Assembly: GCF_963169125.1 (NCBI RefSeq)
Contig: NC_084796.1
Location: 85,209,888 to 85,273,887 of the forward strand
Length of the DNA: 64,000 bases
Direction: 5' to 3'
DNA from: Humulus lupulus
Taxonomy: Eukaryota; Streptophyta; Magnoliopsida; Rosales; Cannabaceae
Shown here: piece after piece, positions 11,640 through 22,693 of the stretch
Layout: each line of letters opens with the position of its first letter
Position numbering within the stretch: position 1 is the stretch's first letter
The notes under the pieces: model-generated
Databases searched by the model: none
The model's input: only the letters and a program-made list of their open reading frames with translations
Told to the model about the DNA's origin: nothing
Made by a program: the position numbers and the translations under genes

Positions 11640-11998
11640 AACATATTTTCCTGGCAAACTCTAATCACCTTCCGTGGAAGAAACCAAAACCCTTAAGGCA
11701 TCAGAGGGCGAAGAAAGATCCTTCAAAGTTTTGCTAATACCACAATGACATCGGTCATAACACCGATGATTGCGAATTGCTGAAGGATGATATTGAGACT
11801 CTTATTCGGGCTGGACCATTAGCCCAGTACGCCAAAAATCGAGTTTCTCCTAATCAACCTGCTAAACAGAATTCTTGTCCAGCTCCGGAAGCTCCAGCAG
11901 GTCAACCAAGGATTGAGGTAGATTAGAAGAATCAGAATCAAGTTGACCCTCCCCCAATAGTAGGAGGAGATATAACTACTATTGCAAGAGGACCTCAT
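11640..11998 (+). pseudogene. Gag-protease linker of element A
   Basis: This is a decayed coding stretch corresponding to B's 'FCRFHNDIGHNTDDC' zinc-knuckle-like segment, with matching codons near 11730-11780 (reading CHNDIGHNTDDCE after a stop). A Pro/Gln-rich linker follows, then the 'ITTIARGPHLAG' block that opens the protease region. It is too broken to give a product of its own. Confidence 0.55.
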
Positions 11999-12556
11999 TT
12001 GGCAGGCACGAGCAATGGAGCACAAAAAAGGTATATACAGGAGCTGAAAACTCATAACGGTGTGGAATTTATACTGGAGCGGCGGTTATCAAAACAACAG
12101 CAGTTGGAAAAACAACCAACCATTTTCACTAAGGAGGACACTAGCTACGTTCAATTACCACATAATGACCCACTGGTGGTAACCGTGCAGCTCGCTAATC
12201 GAAGGGTGCGAAGGATATTGGTAAACAATGGAAGCTTAGTAAATGTGCTTTATAAGCCCACCCTAGAAAAGATGAGATTCTCCGTGACCAATCTTAAGGC
12301 GACCTCAATGACATTGTATGGATTTTCAGGTGAAGGGACGGCAGCCATAGGGACGATCGGACTGGTGGTTACGCTAGGAGATGAGGCACGAACTGTTACA
12401 AAAATACTTGAGTTCGTGGTAATCGATTGTTCGACTGCATATAATGTGATTTTGGGACAACTCGCGCTGATGGTTTTTGAAGCAATCACCTCGATCCGAC
12501 ACCTGGCAATGAAGTTCCCTTTAGCCTCGGGGATATGCATAGTATCTGGAGATTAG
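11999..12556 (+). pseudogene. Element A aspartic protease, catalytic Asp lost
   Basis: A retropepsin-like domain with block DPLVVTVQLANRRVRRILV, the active-site region VNNGSLVNVLY, a flap region and an ILG-like 'VILGQLALM' motif. The active site should read V-D-N-G-S; here Asp is Asn (codon aac), so the protease should be inactive. The domain is otherwise open for 185 codons. Element B has Gly at the same position, while older element H keeps Asp. Confidence 0.85.
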
Positions 12557-12619
12557 CTCGCCGCCCGTGAGTGCTATAGTATAGCCATGAAAGGAAAGTC
12601 ACAACCCGGGCAGTAGGCA

Positions 12620-13670
12620 ATGGTCATAGATGAAGGAGGTGAGGAGTCACGGGTAATGGAAGTTACCCATGGGATGGAAGAACCTCAAGAAGGGGAAAAT
12701 GAGCTCGCCCAACAGGATGACATTGATTTATGGATAGGCAAAGATAGATCTGAGCTCAAAGCAGTGGAGGAGCTCATGGAAATAAATATCAACCCAAAAA
12801 TACCTTCAAGAGTTGCAAAAGTTGGGAAAATCTTGAAGCTCAAAGGAAGAAGGAACTAGTCGAATTCCCAAGGAGGAACCTGGACGTCTTCGCCTGGTTG
12901 CATGAAGATATGGTGGGAATCAGTCTGAGTATAATAATGCATACTTTGAACTTGGACATGACTGTGCCTACAATGTCCCAAAAACGAATGCTTTTGGGGA
13001 CAGTATGGTCGAAGGCATTGGAGGAGCTCACCTACTTAAATGTGGTTTTATCAGGGAAATAAAATACTCGATCTGGGTTGCTAACCCCATTCTAGTCCCA
13101 TAGCCAAATGGGAAGTGGAGAACTTGCATTGATTTCTCCGATCTCAACCAGGATTTTCCTAAGGACTATTTCTCATTACCAAGAATTGATCAGTTGGCAG
13201 ATGCCATAGCCGGTCATGAGCTCATGTCTTTCATGGACTCATATTCTGGATACAACCAGATCACGATGAACACTGCAGACCAAAAGCATACAAGCTTCAT
13301 GACTAAGCATAATGTATATTGCTACAAAGTTATGCCATTCGAGCTGAAGAATGTCGGTGCTACATAGAAACGATTAGTCAACAAAATGTTCGCTAACCAG
13401 ATCGGGAGAAACATGGAGGTGTATGTCGATGATATTCTCATTAAATCAAAGACTTCCAGTAACCATGTATCTTACTTGGAAGAATGTTTTCACATACTAA
13501 GGAAATATGACATGAAGTTGAATCCACAGAAGTGCACTTTCAGAGTTTCGTCGAGAAATTTTTTGGGGTCTATAGTCAGCACAAGGGGGATAGAGGCCAA
13601 TCCAAAGAGAATCAGGTCGTTGTTGGAAATTCCTTCACCTAGGTCACATAAGGAAGTACAAGTCTAATTG
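12620..13670 (+). pseudogene. Element A reverse transcriptase
   Basis: An acidic linker (IGKDRSELKAVEEL) leads to the RT. Blocks in order are SIWVANPIL, KWRTCIDFSDLNQDFPKD-FSLPRIDQL, MSFMDSYSGYNQI, YCYKVMPFELKN and the catalytic YVDD at 13422-13433. These are followed by LNPQKCTFRVSS-NFLGSIVSTRGIEANP. In-frame stops occur near 12858, 13101 and 13366, plus a break at 13666. The family copies element RNA to DNA in cytoplasmic particles. This copy cannot make an intact enzyme. Confidence 0.9.
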
Positions 13671-14660
13671 GAAAGGTGGCAGCCTTAAACCGCTTCCTTT
13701 CGAAAATCAACTAACAAGTGTCTCCCATTTTACAACTTGCTCATAGCAAACAAGAAGTTCGAATGGACCGAAGAATGCAAATAGGAATTTCACGACCTGA
13801 AAGCGCATCTGGTTGAACCCCCCATACTATCAAAACTGACATCTGGAGAATTTCTATTTCTATATCTGGCAGTGACAAAAAATGCAGTCAGTGCTATGTT
13901 AGTCTGAGAAGAAAATCGGGTGCAGAAACCTGTGTATTATGTAAGTAAAAGATTTTCGAAGCTGAGTCCTGGTATTTATTGATAGAAATCACGCATTCTA
14001 TATTATTTTGGCTTCAAGGAAGCTCTAGCCATACTTCCAATCCCATTCTATCCACGTCTTAACCAACCAACCATTAAGGCAGGTTTTACAAAAACCTAAA
14101 ACGTCGGGACGTTTACTAAAATGGGACATCAAACTTAGCCAGTTCAAAATTTTATATATGCCACGGACAGCAATCAAGAGTCAAGCCCTCACTAATTTTG
14201 TGGCGAGAGCACAAATTTTCAGGACGAGCCAATATGGTAACTGGTGCAGGAATTGTGGAAAAATTTTGTTGATGGATCCTCTAATGAAAATAGATTAGGA
14301 GCTAGGATAATTTCAATCTCACCTTAGGGGCATCAATTCCATACAGCTCTCAGGCTCAGATTTGAAGCATCCAATAACAAAGCCAAATATGAGGCCTTAT
14401 TGGTAGAGCTAAGGGTGGCGAAAGAGCTAAAGGAAAAGGCCATCCAATGTTATTGTGATTCTCAGCTCGTAGTCAATAAAATATTGGGAGAATACCAAGC
14501 TCGAGGTATCAAAATGGTGGCCTACTTAGCCAAGGTTAAGGGCGAGTTGTTTGAGTTCAAATTTAGCTCAGTTAAACAAGTTCCCCGCGAGCAGAATTCC
14601 AACGCTGATGCTCTGGCTCGACTTGCAACAACCAAAGAGGTAGATACACTGAATGTAGTT
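13671..14660 (+). pseudogene. Element A RNase H and second (archaeal-type) RNase H
   Basis: The first part (13680-14160) is the remnant of the gypsy RNase H with stops: NKKFEWTEEC, EPPILS, FLYLAVT, PVYYVSKRFS. The second (about 14240-14660) has the FVDGSSNEN block, FEASNNKAKYEALLVELRVAKEL, YCDSQLVVN and REQNSNADALARLA. This is the RVT_3-type (aRNH) domain that marks the Tat lineage. The first Asp and the DSQ Asp are present. The Glu of AEYEALL is changed to Lys here (AKYEALL), while B keeps Glu. Confidence 0.85.
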
Positions 14661-14849
14661 ATGATGGAATTCTTTGAAAGCCTGAGTTTAACAGTAGAAA
14701 TGGTGGAGGTCGGAATGATTGGCATAAAACCGTCTTGGATGACCCCCATAGTGGAGTATCTCACAACCGAAAAGTTTCCTAATGATCGAAAGGCCACAAG
14801 AAAGCTCTTGTATCAAGCTCCAAGATATGTTAAGGTTAAAGGGATTCTA

Positions 14850-15965
14850 TATTGACGAGGGCACTCGCTAAGTATCCTACGATGTGTTCTACCTGAGGAA
14901 GCGTAGACTATCTTGTAAGAAATACATGAAGGCTTCTGCGGAGACCATGCTGGGGGGCAAAACCTGGCTCTGAAGGTACTGAGACAGGTCAAGTTTTGGC
15001 CCACGCTGACAGAGGACTCAATCTCGTATGTGCAAAAATGTGACAAATGCAAGTGCTTCGACATATTTGCCTAAGTTGCTCCCATCGAGCTAACCATAAT
15101 CTCATCCTCCTGTTCATTTGGAGTATGGGGAATTTACTTCATTGGTTCTTTACCGATAGGAAAAGGAGGAGTTTGTTATGTTGTCGTCGCCATCGATTAC
15201 TTCACGAAGTTGGTAGAGACCGAACCTCTGGCAACTATCACCTCAAAGAGGGTCCTGGATTTTGTTGTAAAAAATATCATATGTTGATTTGGGCTCCCGA
15301 AAAGGATTGTGTCTGACAACAGAACTTAGTTCGATAGCGATCTCAGATTTTGTAAAAAATATGGCATAACCAAGAGTTTCTCGTCAGCAGCATACCCGCA
15401 GACCAATGGGCAGATCGAGGCCGTAAACAAGACCCTGAAGGCGAGCTTGAATAAACGATTAGATGAAGCCACGAGTTTATGGTCGAAGCAGCTCCCACAG
15501 GTACTCTGGGCCTACTGGACCTCACATCGAACCTCCATGGGACATACCCCTTTTTCTCTGAACTTTGGATGTGAGGCTATGCTCCTAATTGAAGCGCTGG
15601 TGATGACCCACAGACAAATATTTTTTCATCAGGATCATAACCACGAGCTACTTAGTGCATCCCTTGATCTAATTGAGGAAAAATGAGAGGCATCACAGTT
15701 ACAACTCAGCCATTATCAGTAGAAAATCACTCGTTATTTCAATTCGAAGGTGAAAGGACGCAGACTTGGATCAGGCGATTTGGTTCTCCGAAGGGTTTTT
15801 CTAGCAAGCAAAGATCCAAAGGACGGTGTGTTAGGGCTGAACTGGGAAGTACCATACCAAATCATGGAGATCCTACGCGAAAGAAATTTCAAGCTAGCCC
15901 AGCTGAGTGGAGAAATAGTTCCATGGACCTGGAATACCCTGCACCTCAAAAAGTATTATCAATAA
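14850..15965 (+). pseudogene. Element A integrase
   Basis: The zinc-binding part is visible as EGFCGDHAGG followed by YVQKCDKCK. The core has V-AIDYFTK, FGLPKRIVSDN and AYPQTNGQIEAVNK, which supply the second Asp and the Glu; the first Asp (GIDLIG in B) is Tyr here (GIYFIG). The C-terminal part has LRRVF, PSWE-like LNWEVPYQI and WNTLHLKKYY, then stop at 15963. Several frameshifts and stops occur (15073, 15290, 15327, 15684). Confidence 0.9.
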
Positions 15966-16690
15966 TTTTGTTGTTTTTAATGTTTTTTAGAATTACCGTC
16001 TATGTAAGGCCTGTTTAGGAAATCTATTTCATTTTAATAACCATTGGATTATGACGTGTTCAATTTTATCATTTTATTATCGTGGGCTCACTTTGTAAAA
16101 GCAACCGAGAAAATTTATATGTTTTGGTTGCTTGGGGGGCACATAACCGAAGAGAGCTTTTAAAGACTTCATCCTATTGTGATGAAATTTGAAACTTAGA
16201 GTTTGGAAAAATTGATTATTAAGCGCTTTTTAAAGCTCGGATTTTCAAAATTTTGAACACGAACTAATTTCTAAAAATAAAAAAGCCCTGGATATAACCA
16301 GGTCTAAGGCCTGACTCCGAACAGGTACAAAGTTATTAAGCCTATGAAAACCCCTGGATATGACCAGGTTCGAGGCTTGATTCCTAACAGGTATGATGTA
16401 ATTAGGCAGGCAAAATCTTGGATGCAACTAAGATGTCAACTAAAATTAGTTAGTTGGGCCATCAAAAGTCTATCCTGATCTAAAGACAACCCATAAGATT
16501 TCTAATGTACAAGAATCCAAGGATTCACAAACATGAGAAAATAATAGACTAAGGGGAACACAAATAGATCACAAGTTAAATATGTATTCAAAAATATATT
16601 GTTATCTCGAGGAGAAAAAACCTCGACCTGAGCCCGAAGGAAATTGTTTTGGTCCCTAGGGACTTAGTTACAAATGTGTTAAATAAAAAA
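15966..16690 (+). other. 3' untranslated spacer of element A
   Basis: There is no reading frame. It holds a GGGGGG run at 16134-16139 that corresponds in position to the 16-G run of B, and two diverged copies (16295-16340 and 16355-16400) of an 'accaggt..gaggc.tga..c..aacaggta' unit. This unit matches the 'aacctggtcgtgtccagg' core of the tandem array in B, so A has only a relic of that array. Confidence 0.6.
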
Positions 16691-16691
16691 A

Positions 16692-19405
16692 TCACTGAGG
16701 TCCATCAACTTGCTCGGAGGAGGTCACCTCCTTGCCATCCTCTTCAGCAGTGTCACAATCATCGGCGGTCTCCAAGGGTTCTTGTGAGATTCTAATCTTG
16801 AACTTGGCAAGATAAGGTTCACAGAACCCTAGCTGCATGAAGGTGAAGTTCTCGTTCTGGTTGAAAGCCTAGCAACGGTAAAGCATCTCCTCCATCTGGT
16901 TCGATGACTCCACGATCTCTGACGTTGCCCTCTCAACCTTCTCCTTGGATTTGGCCTTGACCTCATCAAGTTTCTTCTTGAGCCCCTTATTCTCGACTTG
17001 TAGTTGATCTAGGCGACAACTCACTTCCACGACCTAGTTCTTAACCATCAGCTCGCCTTCCTTTGCAACTTACTCTCTCTCCTGGGAAAAAACCAAGACG
17101 ACTTTGGCGGACTACTCACTCTCTAGGGCAGTGCTCAGGGCAGCTTAGAGCTCCTCATCCCTAGCTTTAACCCAAGTAATTCCAAGGAGTTGAGCCAGGA
17201 CAGACTGGAAAAGGATAAGGCAAGTCAATGTTAGTTTCTAAAGAAAAAAACACTAAAACTTAGGAGAAAAGAAAAAGAAAAGTTAGAAGATTGAGAATGA
17301 CTCACAGTGAGGTTCATCCCCATAGTAGACTCGAGGACGTTCTCAGGAGTACGCTCCTCCATAGTCCTCGGGTCCTTGGTGTTGGCTCTGTAGGCATGGC
17401 CAACCATATGGCTCTCCATCTCGTATACAGGTCCCCGAAACGCCTCGGGGATCCTTGCCAGGTCAAATGAATTAGCTGGGATTTGGATGGTGGGAGCCTC
17501 GCCTTGGATCCCTTGAGGAATTGAGGGAGGTACATGTTGAGGAAGAGGAGGTGGAGCTTGGAGAACCGTGACTGTTGTCACCAGAGTTGGGGGTTGAGTC
17601 TTTTATGGCTTCTCCTGGGTGGAGCTAGCACCTTTGTCTTTGACTGGAGACTCGGTGGAAGTCCCAGTCTTTGGAGTGTGTTTCTTTGTCAGTTTAGATC
17701 TCTTCACCATAGGACCAGCTCTAGCCCTGCCAGCCTTAAAGGCACCCCATCTAGTAAGTCCATCTCTTCACCTGAAAAAGAATGAGCAGAAGATTCATAT
17801 ATAAGATATAATCAGTCAAAGTAATGCAAAATAAGGGAAGAAGAGTAAAAGCCCCTCCCTGCGAGCTAGGGGAGGAATCTACTACGATCAACTCGGGGTT
17901 ATGGACTGGACTAGGCATAACCTCTAACCCTTGGGTTACCAGAGGTGTGGGGGAGTCTAGGATTATTACTTCTTGGGTCATAAGGGGTTCATGTTCTTCC
18001 TTCGAGTTGGAATCATCTATATACTGCCCAAAACCAGGGACGTATACACCCTGACGCATGGAAGGCCAGGTCCTATAGTTTGTCCCATACTCCTAAAAAA
18101 TGGAGGACCTAAAATGGAGAGTGTTGTCAACAACAATGGTACCTTTGGGGTAGCTATGGTCATAGCGTACCACCAAATAATCCACACACTGAAGGAGTGT
18201 TGTGTTTAGGTCTAGGTCAGTAGGATGGCGACTAACGAGCTGATTGGGGTTGAAGTGACTTACCTAAAATTGGAAAGATCCTGGTCTAATTTTCTACATG
18301 GGTTACCTTGGCCAGAGGGGTCGACTGCTACCTCGGATGCAGCTCGCTTTGGACCAGGACCCTGACCGTCTTTAGGAGTTCACCTTTTGTACACCAGAGG
18401 TGCCATGTCTTCTTCTTCCTCGGTGTCTTCAATGGCAGGAAAGACTCATTGAGGAGAAGGGAGCTCTGGAATGACAGGAAGTGGACCTCGGGTCCTGAGA
18501 GCCAACGTCTGGCCCTTACTGATTAGGTTGCAAGCCACCATGGTGGCATCATTCACAACCTGATAGAAGCCTTTCTTCTTCGAAGGAAGATGAGACAATG
18601 TCTCATATTGACCCCCAAGGGTCTTAGACCGCTCTGTCCATGTGAATATAGTTGCACAAGGAACAAACTCAGCTAGAATACTTAAAAAACAGTGAAAGTG
18701 ATAAGAGAGTTCACGTGCTGAACTCATAAAGTTAGAGGACTTACGAGGATGGTTGAAGTATCGATGCTCGCAGTTCTTGAACTCATTTAACATAAAGAGC
18801 ATATCTTTATATTCATTTGGGTGGCTGGGGAGGTCGATGACGGATGCTGAGTTGGGAAAGCGAGTGAGGTAGTAAAATCCGTCACCTCGCCCCTTCTGGT
18901 CAGGACTGGCCTTCAGGTAGAAGAAATACACAATATATGTCATAGTGGGGACCTCCCACTCGTGCCTCAGAAACAAATATTTTAACCACACCAAAAGTCG
19001 ATACGAGTTTGGCGGGAGCTGGAATGGTTCCAGTTCGACGTAGTTCAGGAAATCTACGAAGTACTGGTCCAATGGGAGGAATGCACCTGCCTTTAGGTGC
19101 TCATCACTCCAAGCCTCATAGTCATCTTGGAGAGGGGCGCAGCTCCACTCTCCTTCCAACGGAGGTTAGGCAAGGAGGCCATCAACTCCCATCTCAATCC
19201 CATGGCTCAGCAAGATCTTGTTCACTTTCCCTTGTGTCATTATCCGGGATACTATCTGCTCAGCCTCAAAGAAGTTGGGGTTGAAGACAAGCTCCCTCTC
19301 CACCACAGGGCCAAAATGAGGAATTTGAGGGTTAGATGCGACCTGCTTTCCCTTATTCTTGCTCTGATCAGAGGAGGTCGCGATGTTTTTCTTTTGGGGG
19401 GCCAT
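16692..19405 (-). pseudogene. Antisense multi-exon gene (aORF) of element A, Transposase_28-like
   Basis: It starts at ATG 19403-19405 just after a leader intron and ends at TGA 16692-16694, convergent with gag-pol. The N-terminal part has PQIPHFGPVVERELV and AEQIVSRIMTQG. The central domain has AGAFLPLDQYFVDFLNYV, PFQLPPNSYRLLV, PTMTYIVYFFYLKASPDQKG and LTRFPNSASVIDLPSHPNEYKD. An acidic linker, the IPEAFRGPVYEMESHMVGH block, a Lys/Glu/Ala-rich coiled-coil-like stretch and a short C-terminal domain (ENFTFMQLGFCEPYLAKFK) follow. Introns are recognisable near 18744 and 17205-17305, and between about 17880 and 17770. Stops at 19166 and in the coil region make it a pseudogene. The function of the family is unknown. 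Confidence 0.75.
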
Positions 19406-19417
19406 GATATCGCTCGC

Positions 19418-19834
19418 CTGATGACAAAGCGGCCTATTAGTGGCTACCTAAGACAATTACTAGGTACGGTGATCCGAGGGTTTAAGTGGTCCTAGGCCAC
19501 GCGCTTTCGTGTGTCAAACTCGTCAAAACCACTTAAGGAATCATGACCCTTAAGCTACCCATAACCAAACCTAGAACCCTCTCGACTTCTACATCCAAAC
19601 AAGTATTCTAATCGGTTTACCAGTGATATTTTCTTTGTGAACCCATAAAAATTGTCCAATTTTATGAATACCTTATTTCTAAACAAGCCTAGTCTCATTC
19701 ATTTAGCCTAAATCAAACCCTACTTAAATCAGACGTAGCCTAAACAATATTGAGCAAAGAACGTCTTTCAAAGTAAAAAACCTCACTGAAAAATAAAGAA
19801 ATGAAAAGTTCAAACCAGATAAGAAAATACTTAC
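19418..19834 (-). other. Leader intron of the element A antisense gene
   Basis: On the minus strand CAACT|GTAAGTATTTTC opens it and TTTGTCATCAG|GCGAGCG closes it, 13 bases before the ATG. Element B has a 519 bp intron in the same place with the same GTAAG donor and a TAG|GCGA acceptor. The intron rests on splice-site consensus and A/B conservation, with no transcript evidence. Confidence 0.6.
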
Positions 19835-20010
19835 AGTTGATACGCTCGCTCAAATAGAATGTCGATATGTCTACAGGAAGCTCCTTGAAAGCTTTTGAGA
19901 GTCTGTAGGGGGATGAAGGTTTTTGGGAAAAGTTTGAGAGAAAAAGGGAAAGACAATTATGAATGGAAGGTTTTTTAATACAAAGGTGGTAAGGTTCAGG
20001 TCAGATCTCC

Positions 20011-20020
20011 CTATTTATAC
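20011..20020 (-). promoter_or_regulatory. TATA box of the antisense gene in element A
   Basis: The minus strand reads GTATAAATAG, preceded by AC. The identical ACGTATAAATAGGG core lies upstream of the antisense gene in element B (25527-25539, plus strand). In both it is followed by a C/T-rich leader and then the leader intron. It lies outside the LTR, so it is an internal promoter driving transcription against gag-pol. Confidence 0.65.
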
Positions 20021-20285
20021 GTAAACTTTGAGAGTTAATTCGGGCCATCTGATTGGATCAGCTCAAGATCCAAAGTCCAAGATTAAATGAGCCATACCAC
20101 AGCAAAAAGTTGACAAGACAGTTGTCACAGTCCTCGAAACCTGAACGGACGCCAATTATAGACAGCCCCGTGTTCAACACTCGAGTAGTAGGCAGGCACA
20201 ATTTTACATGGCAGAAGCCTAAAAGCCCCTACTGTGCATGTCATAAAATGATGACATCAAGCACGAGCAGGAGCTTGGGGGTGAA

Positions 20286-21040
20286 TGTTGTACCCTAAAA
20301 ATTAGCACGAGTCTAGTCACCCAGCTCGGGATACAGCTGGCAGATGAATATATGGAAAAGTAGCCAAGTAGAACCTCTGGCTAACAATGATGTGAACATC
20401 TCGAGCTGGGACTTGGTATTACGGCATTCAGGTAGTTATCTGGCTGCCTCTTAGGATAATGGTTCAGTTCGAGACATATAGTGGCCAGATCCCCCTTTGG
20501 GCGCTCTGAAGTTAATCAGAGCAAGGTTCGAATAATCTTTGATCGCCAGCTCGATGAAGATATTCATCTCGTGGCAACCTGGTCAGACCGCATATAGAAG
20601 GAACCCAAGAGACTTGGAGGCTTTTATACGCTCATTAATGCCCAGGTTGTATTGCATATTTATCATTTATGATCTGTGATAGTAGGAGTATATTATATAT
20701 TGTTATGGAATCATATCCCAATGTAAATGGGAATAATATGCATTAAATGTATACCATATTTATTCACACGGCTACCCAAACCTGTCCAGGAAATTCCACT
20801 ATAAATATCAGGGATAATGGACAGGGAAGGGTACGACCTTTTTGTATTACTGAAACTTTGCATAAATTGTGAGAGAAAAGCAATAACATTGTCTCGTGGA
20901 CTAGGTGGATTTTAATCACTGAACCACGTAAAATTGTGTGTGTATGAAAGGGTTCTTATAAGTTCATTACGGTTTACGAATAAGTACTAATATCCTTCTT
21001 AGGTTTCTAAATCTACTGTTTGTGAAAAACCGCGTCAATA
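20286..21040 (+). repeat. 3' LTR of element A
   Basis: It starts TGTTGTACCC and ends GCGTCAATA (the 5' LTR ends CAACA). It is 755 bp and colinear with 8818-9573 at visibly reduced identity. The GTATG after it is the right target duplication. Confidence 0.9.
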
Positions 21041-21470
21041 GTATGGTATTTTCTTCTAAATAACCATTTGCACCATTTTTGTTTAGAACTCTTTGGAAGG
21101 TCAACTGATTCCCAAGTGTGGTTATACATAATTGAATCCATTTTATCATATAGTGCCTCCTTCCTAAAAACAGAGTCCCTTGAGGTCATAGCTTCTTTGA
21201 AATTTTTGGGATCATCCTCTAATTGAAGTACTATTGGATATTGCCAAATGACTTCCTCATTATTTCCTTCTATGAGGTATTGTTTTTCTATTTGAGAACA
21301 CTTACAACTTGATCCCAAATCTTTGAGACTTTGGCTCCTTCTAGGCAATAGAGGTTGCTCACCAACCCTTTTAGTAGTCACCTCTTGAGGCTCTCTAATT
21401 TGAGTTGGTTTTATCAACTTGTTGTCATTTGACATGTTCTCAAAGAAATCAACCTCTCTTTATTCAATTA
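21041..21470 (-). pseudogene. Copia element I: start of reverse transcriptase
   Basis: Minus-strand blocks EAMTSRDSVFRKEALYDKMDSI and NHTWESVDLPKSSK--WCKWLFRRKYH are the standard opening of Ty1/copia RT. The last residues are cut by element A at the target duplication, and the frame resumes at 8817. The linker before it (SNDNKLIKPTQIREPQE) is typically variable. Confidence 0.88.
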
Positions 21471-22294
21471 TCACATTAGACTCCAAGTCTCACAATCTAT
21501 AAGCTTTGCTATTTGAGGCATAGCCCACAAATGCACATCTTATAGCCCTTGCACACAACTTGGTCTTTTTGGGATCTGTGCCCTTGAAATAAGCAAGACA
21601 CCCTCACACTTTAAGATAACCAATGTTTGGTTTCTTTCCTTTCCATAAATCATATATAGATATATTATTTTTCTTCATGGGAATTCGATTCAAAATATGA
21701 CATGCAAATAGCAGGGCTTCATCCCACGAATTAAAACTCATTTTTTAATTTAATAGCATAGCATTAATCATCTCAATAAATGTTCTATTTTTCCTTTCTG
21801 CTATACCATTTTGTTGTGGAGCATAAGGGGCGGTACATTCATGTATTATTCCATGCTCTTCACAAAAAATTTGAAATCATTTGAAAAATATACACCACCT
21901 CTATCACTTAACACTTTTATTTTCCTTTCTAATTGACTTTCAACTTCCGCTTTATAAGCTTTAAACACATTAAATGCTTCATCTTTGTTTTCAGGAATAT
22001 ATACATATGTGAACCTAGAGCAATCATCTATGAAAGTAATATCTACTTCCTCCTCTAGTCAACATTCCATTTAGTTCACATAAATCACTATGTATCAAAT
22101 CTAACAATTTAGAAAAAAATTTCAACACTAGGAAAAAGTTTCATTACCATTTTCGATTTAATACATAGTTCACATTTATCAAGCTCAACATTATCACAAT
22201 CAAACAATCCACATTTAATTACTCTTTTAATTGTGCTAAATCCTATATGTGCAAGTCTAACATGCCACAAAGTAATATAATTTGAGTCAAGCAT
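21471..22294 (-). pseudogene. Copia element I: integrase
   Basis: The minus strand has the pre-integrase zinc region LWHVRLAHIGFSTIKR with KCELCIKSKM (22109-22294). The catalytic core follows with RFTYVYIPENKDEAF, VLSDRGGVYFSNDF and APYAPQQNGIAERKNRT, which supply the later Asp and Glu of DDE. A FNSWDEALLFACHILNRIP block and a GCLAYFKG / CAFVGYASNSKAYRL block come next. Frameshifts near 22050 and 21870 and a stop near 21748 make it inactive. Confidence 0.85.
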
Positions 22295-22690
22295 ACAACA
22301 AGAAGAACAAAAAGTTTTTATTTTTCATATTATCAATAGAGATACAAAGTTTGAACATACCATCATAAGTATATCCCTTCCCCACAAATACTTTCCCCTT
22401 TGACAACGTAAGCTTGCCAGAATCTAACACAACCTTGATTCCTGATTTACCAAGCAAATTGCCACTCACAAGGTTTCACTCATTTCTGGTACATACAAAA
22501 CATTAGTGAGTAGAACCTTCTTTTCAAATATAAAGAATAAGTCAATTGTTCCCTTTCCTTCAACCTTGGACCTTTTCTCATTGCCCATTTGAATCTCATT
22601 CCCTTCCTTTGAAGCTTCAAAGGTCTTGAATAAATATCTATCATTAGTAATATAGATGGTAGCACAAGTATCAAACCACCACCCATTTAC
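22295..22690 (-). pseudogene. Copia element I: protease region
   Basis: Around 22690-22640 the minus strand reads WWFDTCATIYITND, the copia protease active site (D-T/S-G/C). It is followed by VLLTNVLYVPEMSETL and the SGNLLGKSGIKVVLDSGKLTLSKG block that precedes the pre-integrase domain. The usual D-[ST]-G-A is D-T-C-A here. A frame change near 22480 separates the halves. Confidence 0.75.
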
Positions 22691-22693
22691 CTT

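Larger units (their letters stand above)
8818..21040 (+). mobile_element. Element A: full-layout Tat-lineage Ty3/gypsy retrotransposon
   Basis: LTRs (8818-9573 and 20286-21040, 756 and 755 bp) enclose gag, protease, RT, RNase H, a second RNase H, integrase and then an antisense gene. The flanks are ATATG (8813-8817) and GTATG (21041-21045), a target duplication with one mismatch. Keeping one copy restores the copia RT frame across the site (KYH-IDGT), which is independent proof of the insertion. The LTRs differ at many positions (about one in ten over the first 240 bases by eye), so this is an old insertion. Gag-pol has many stops. Confidence 0.9.
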
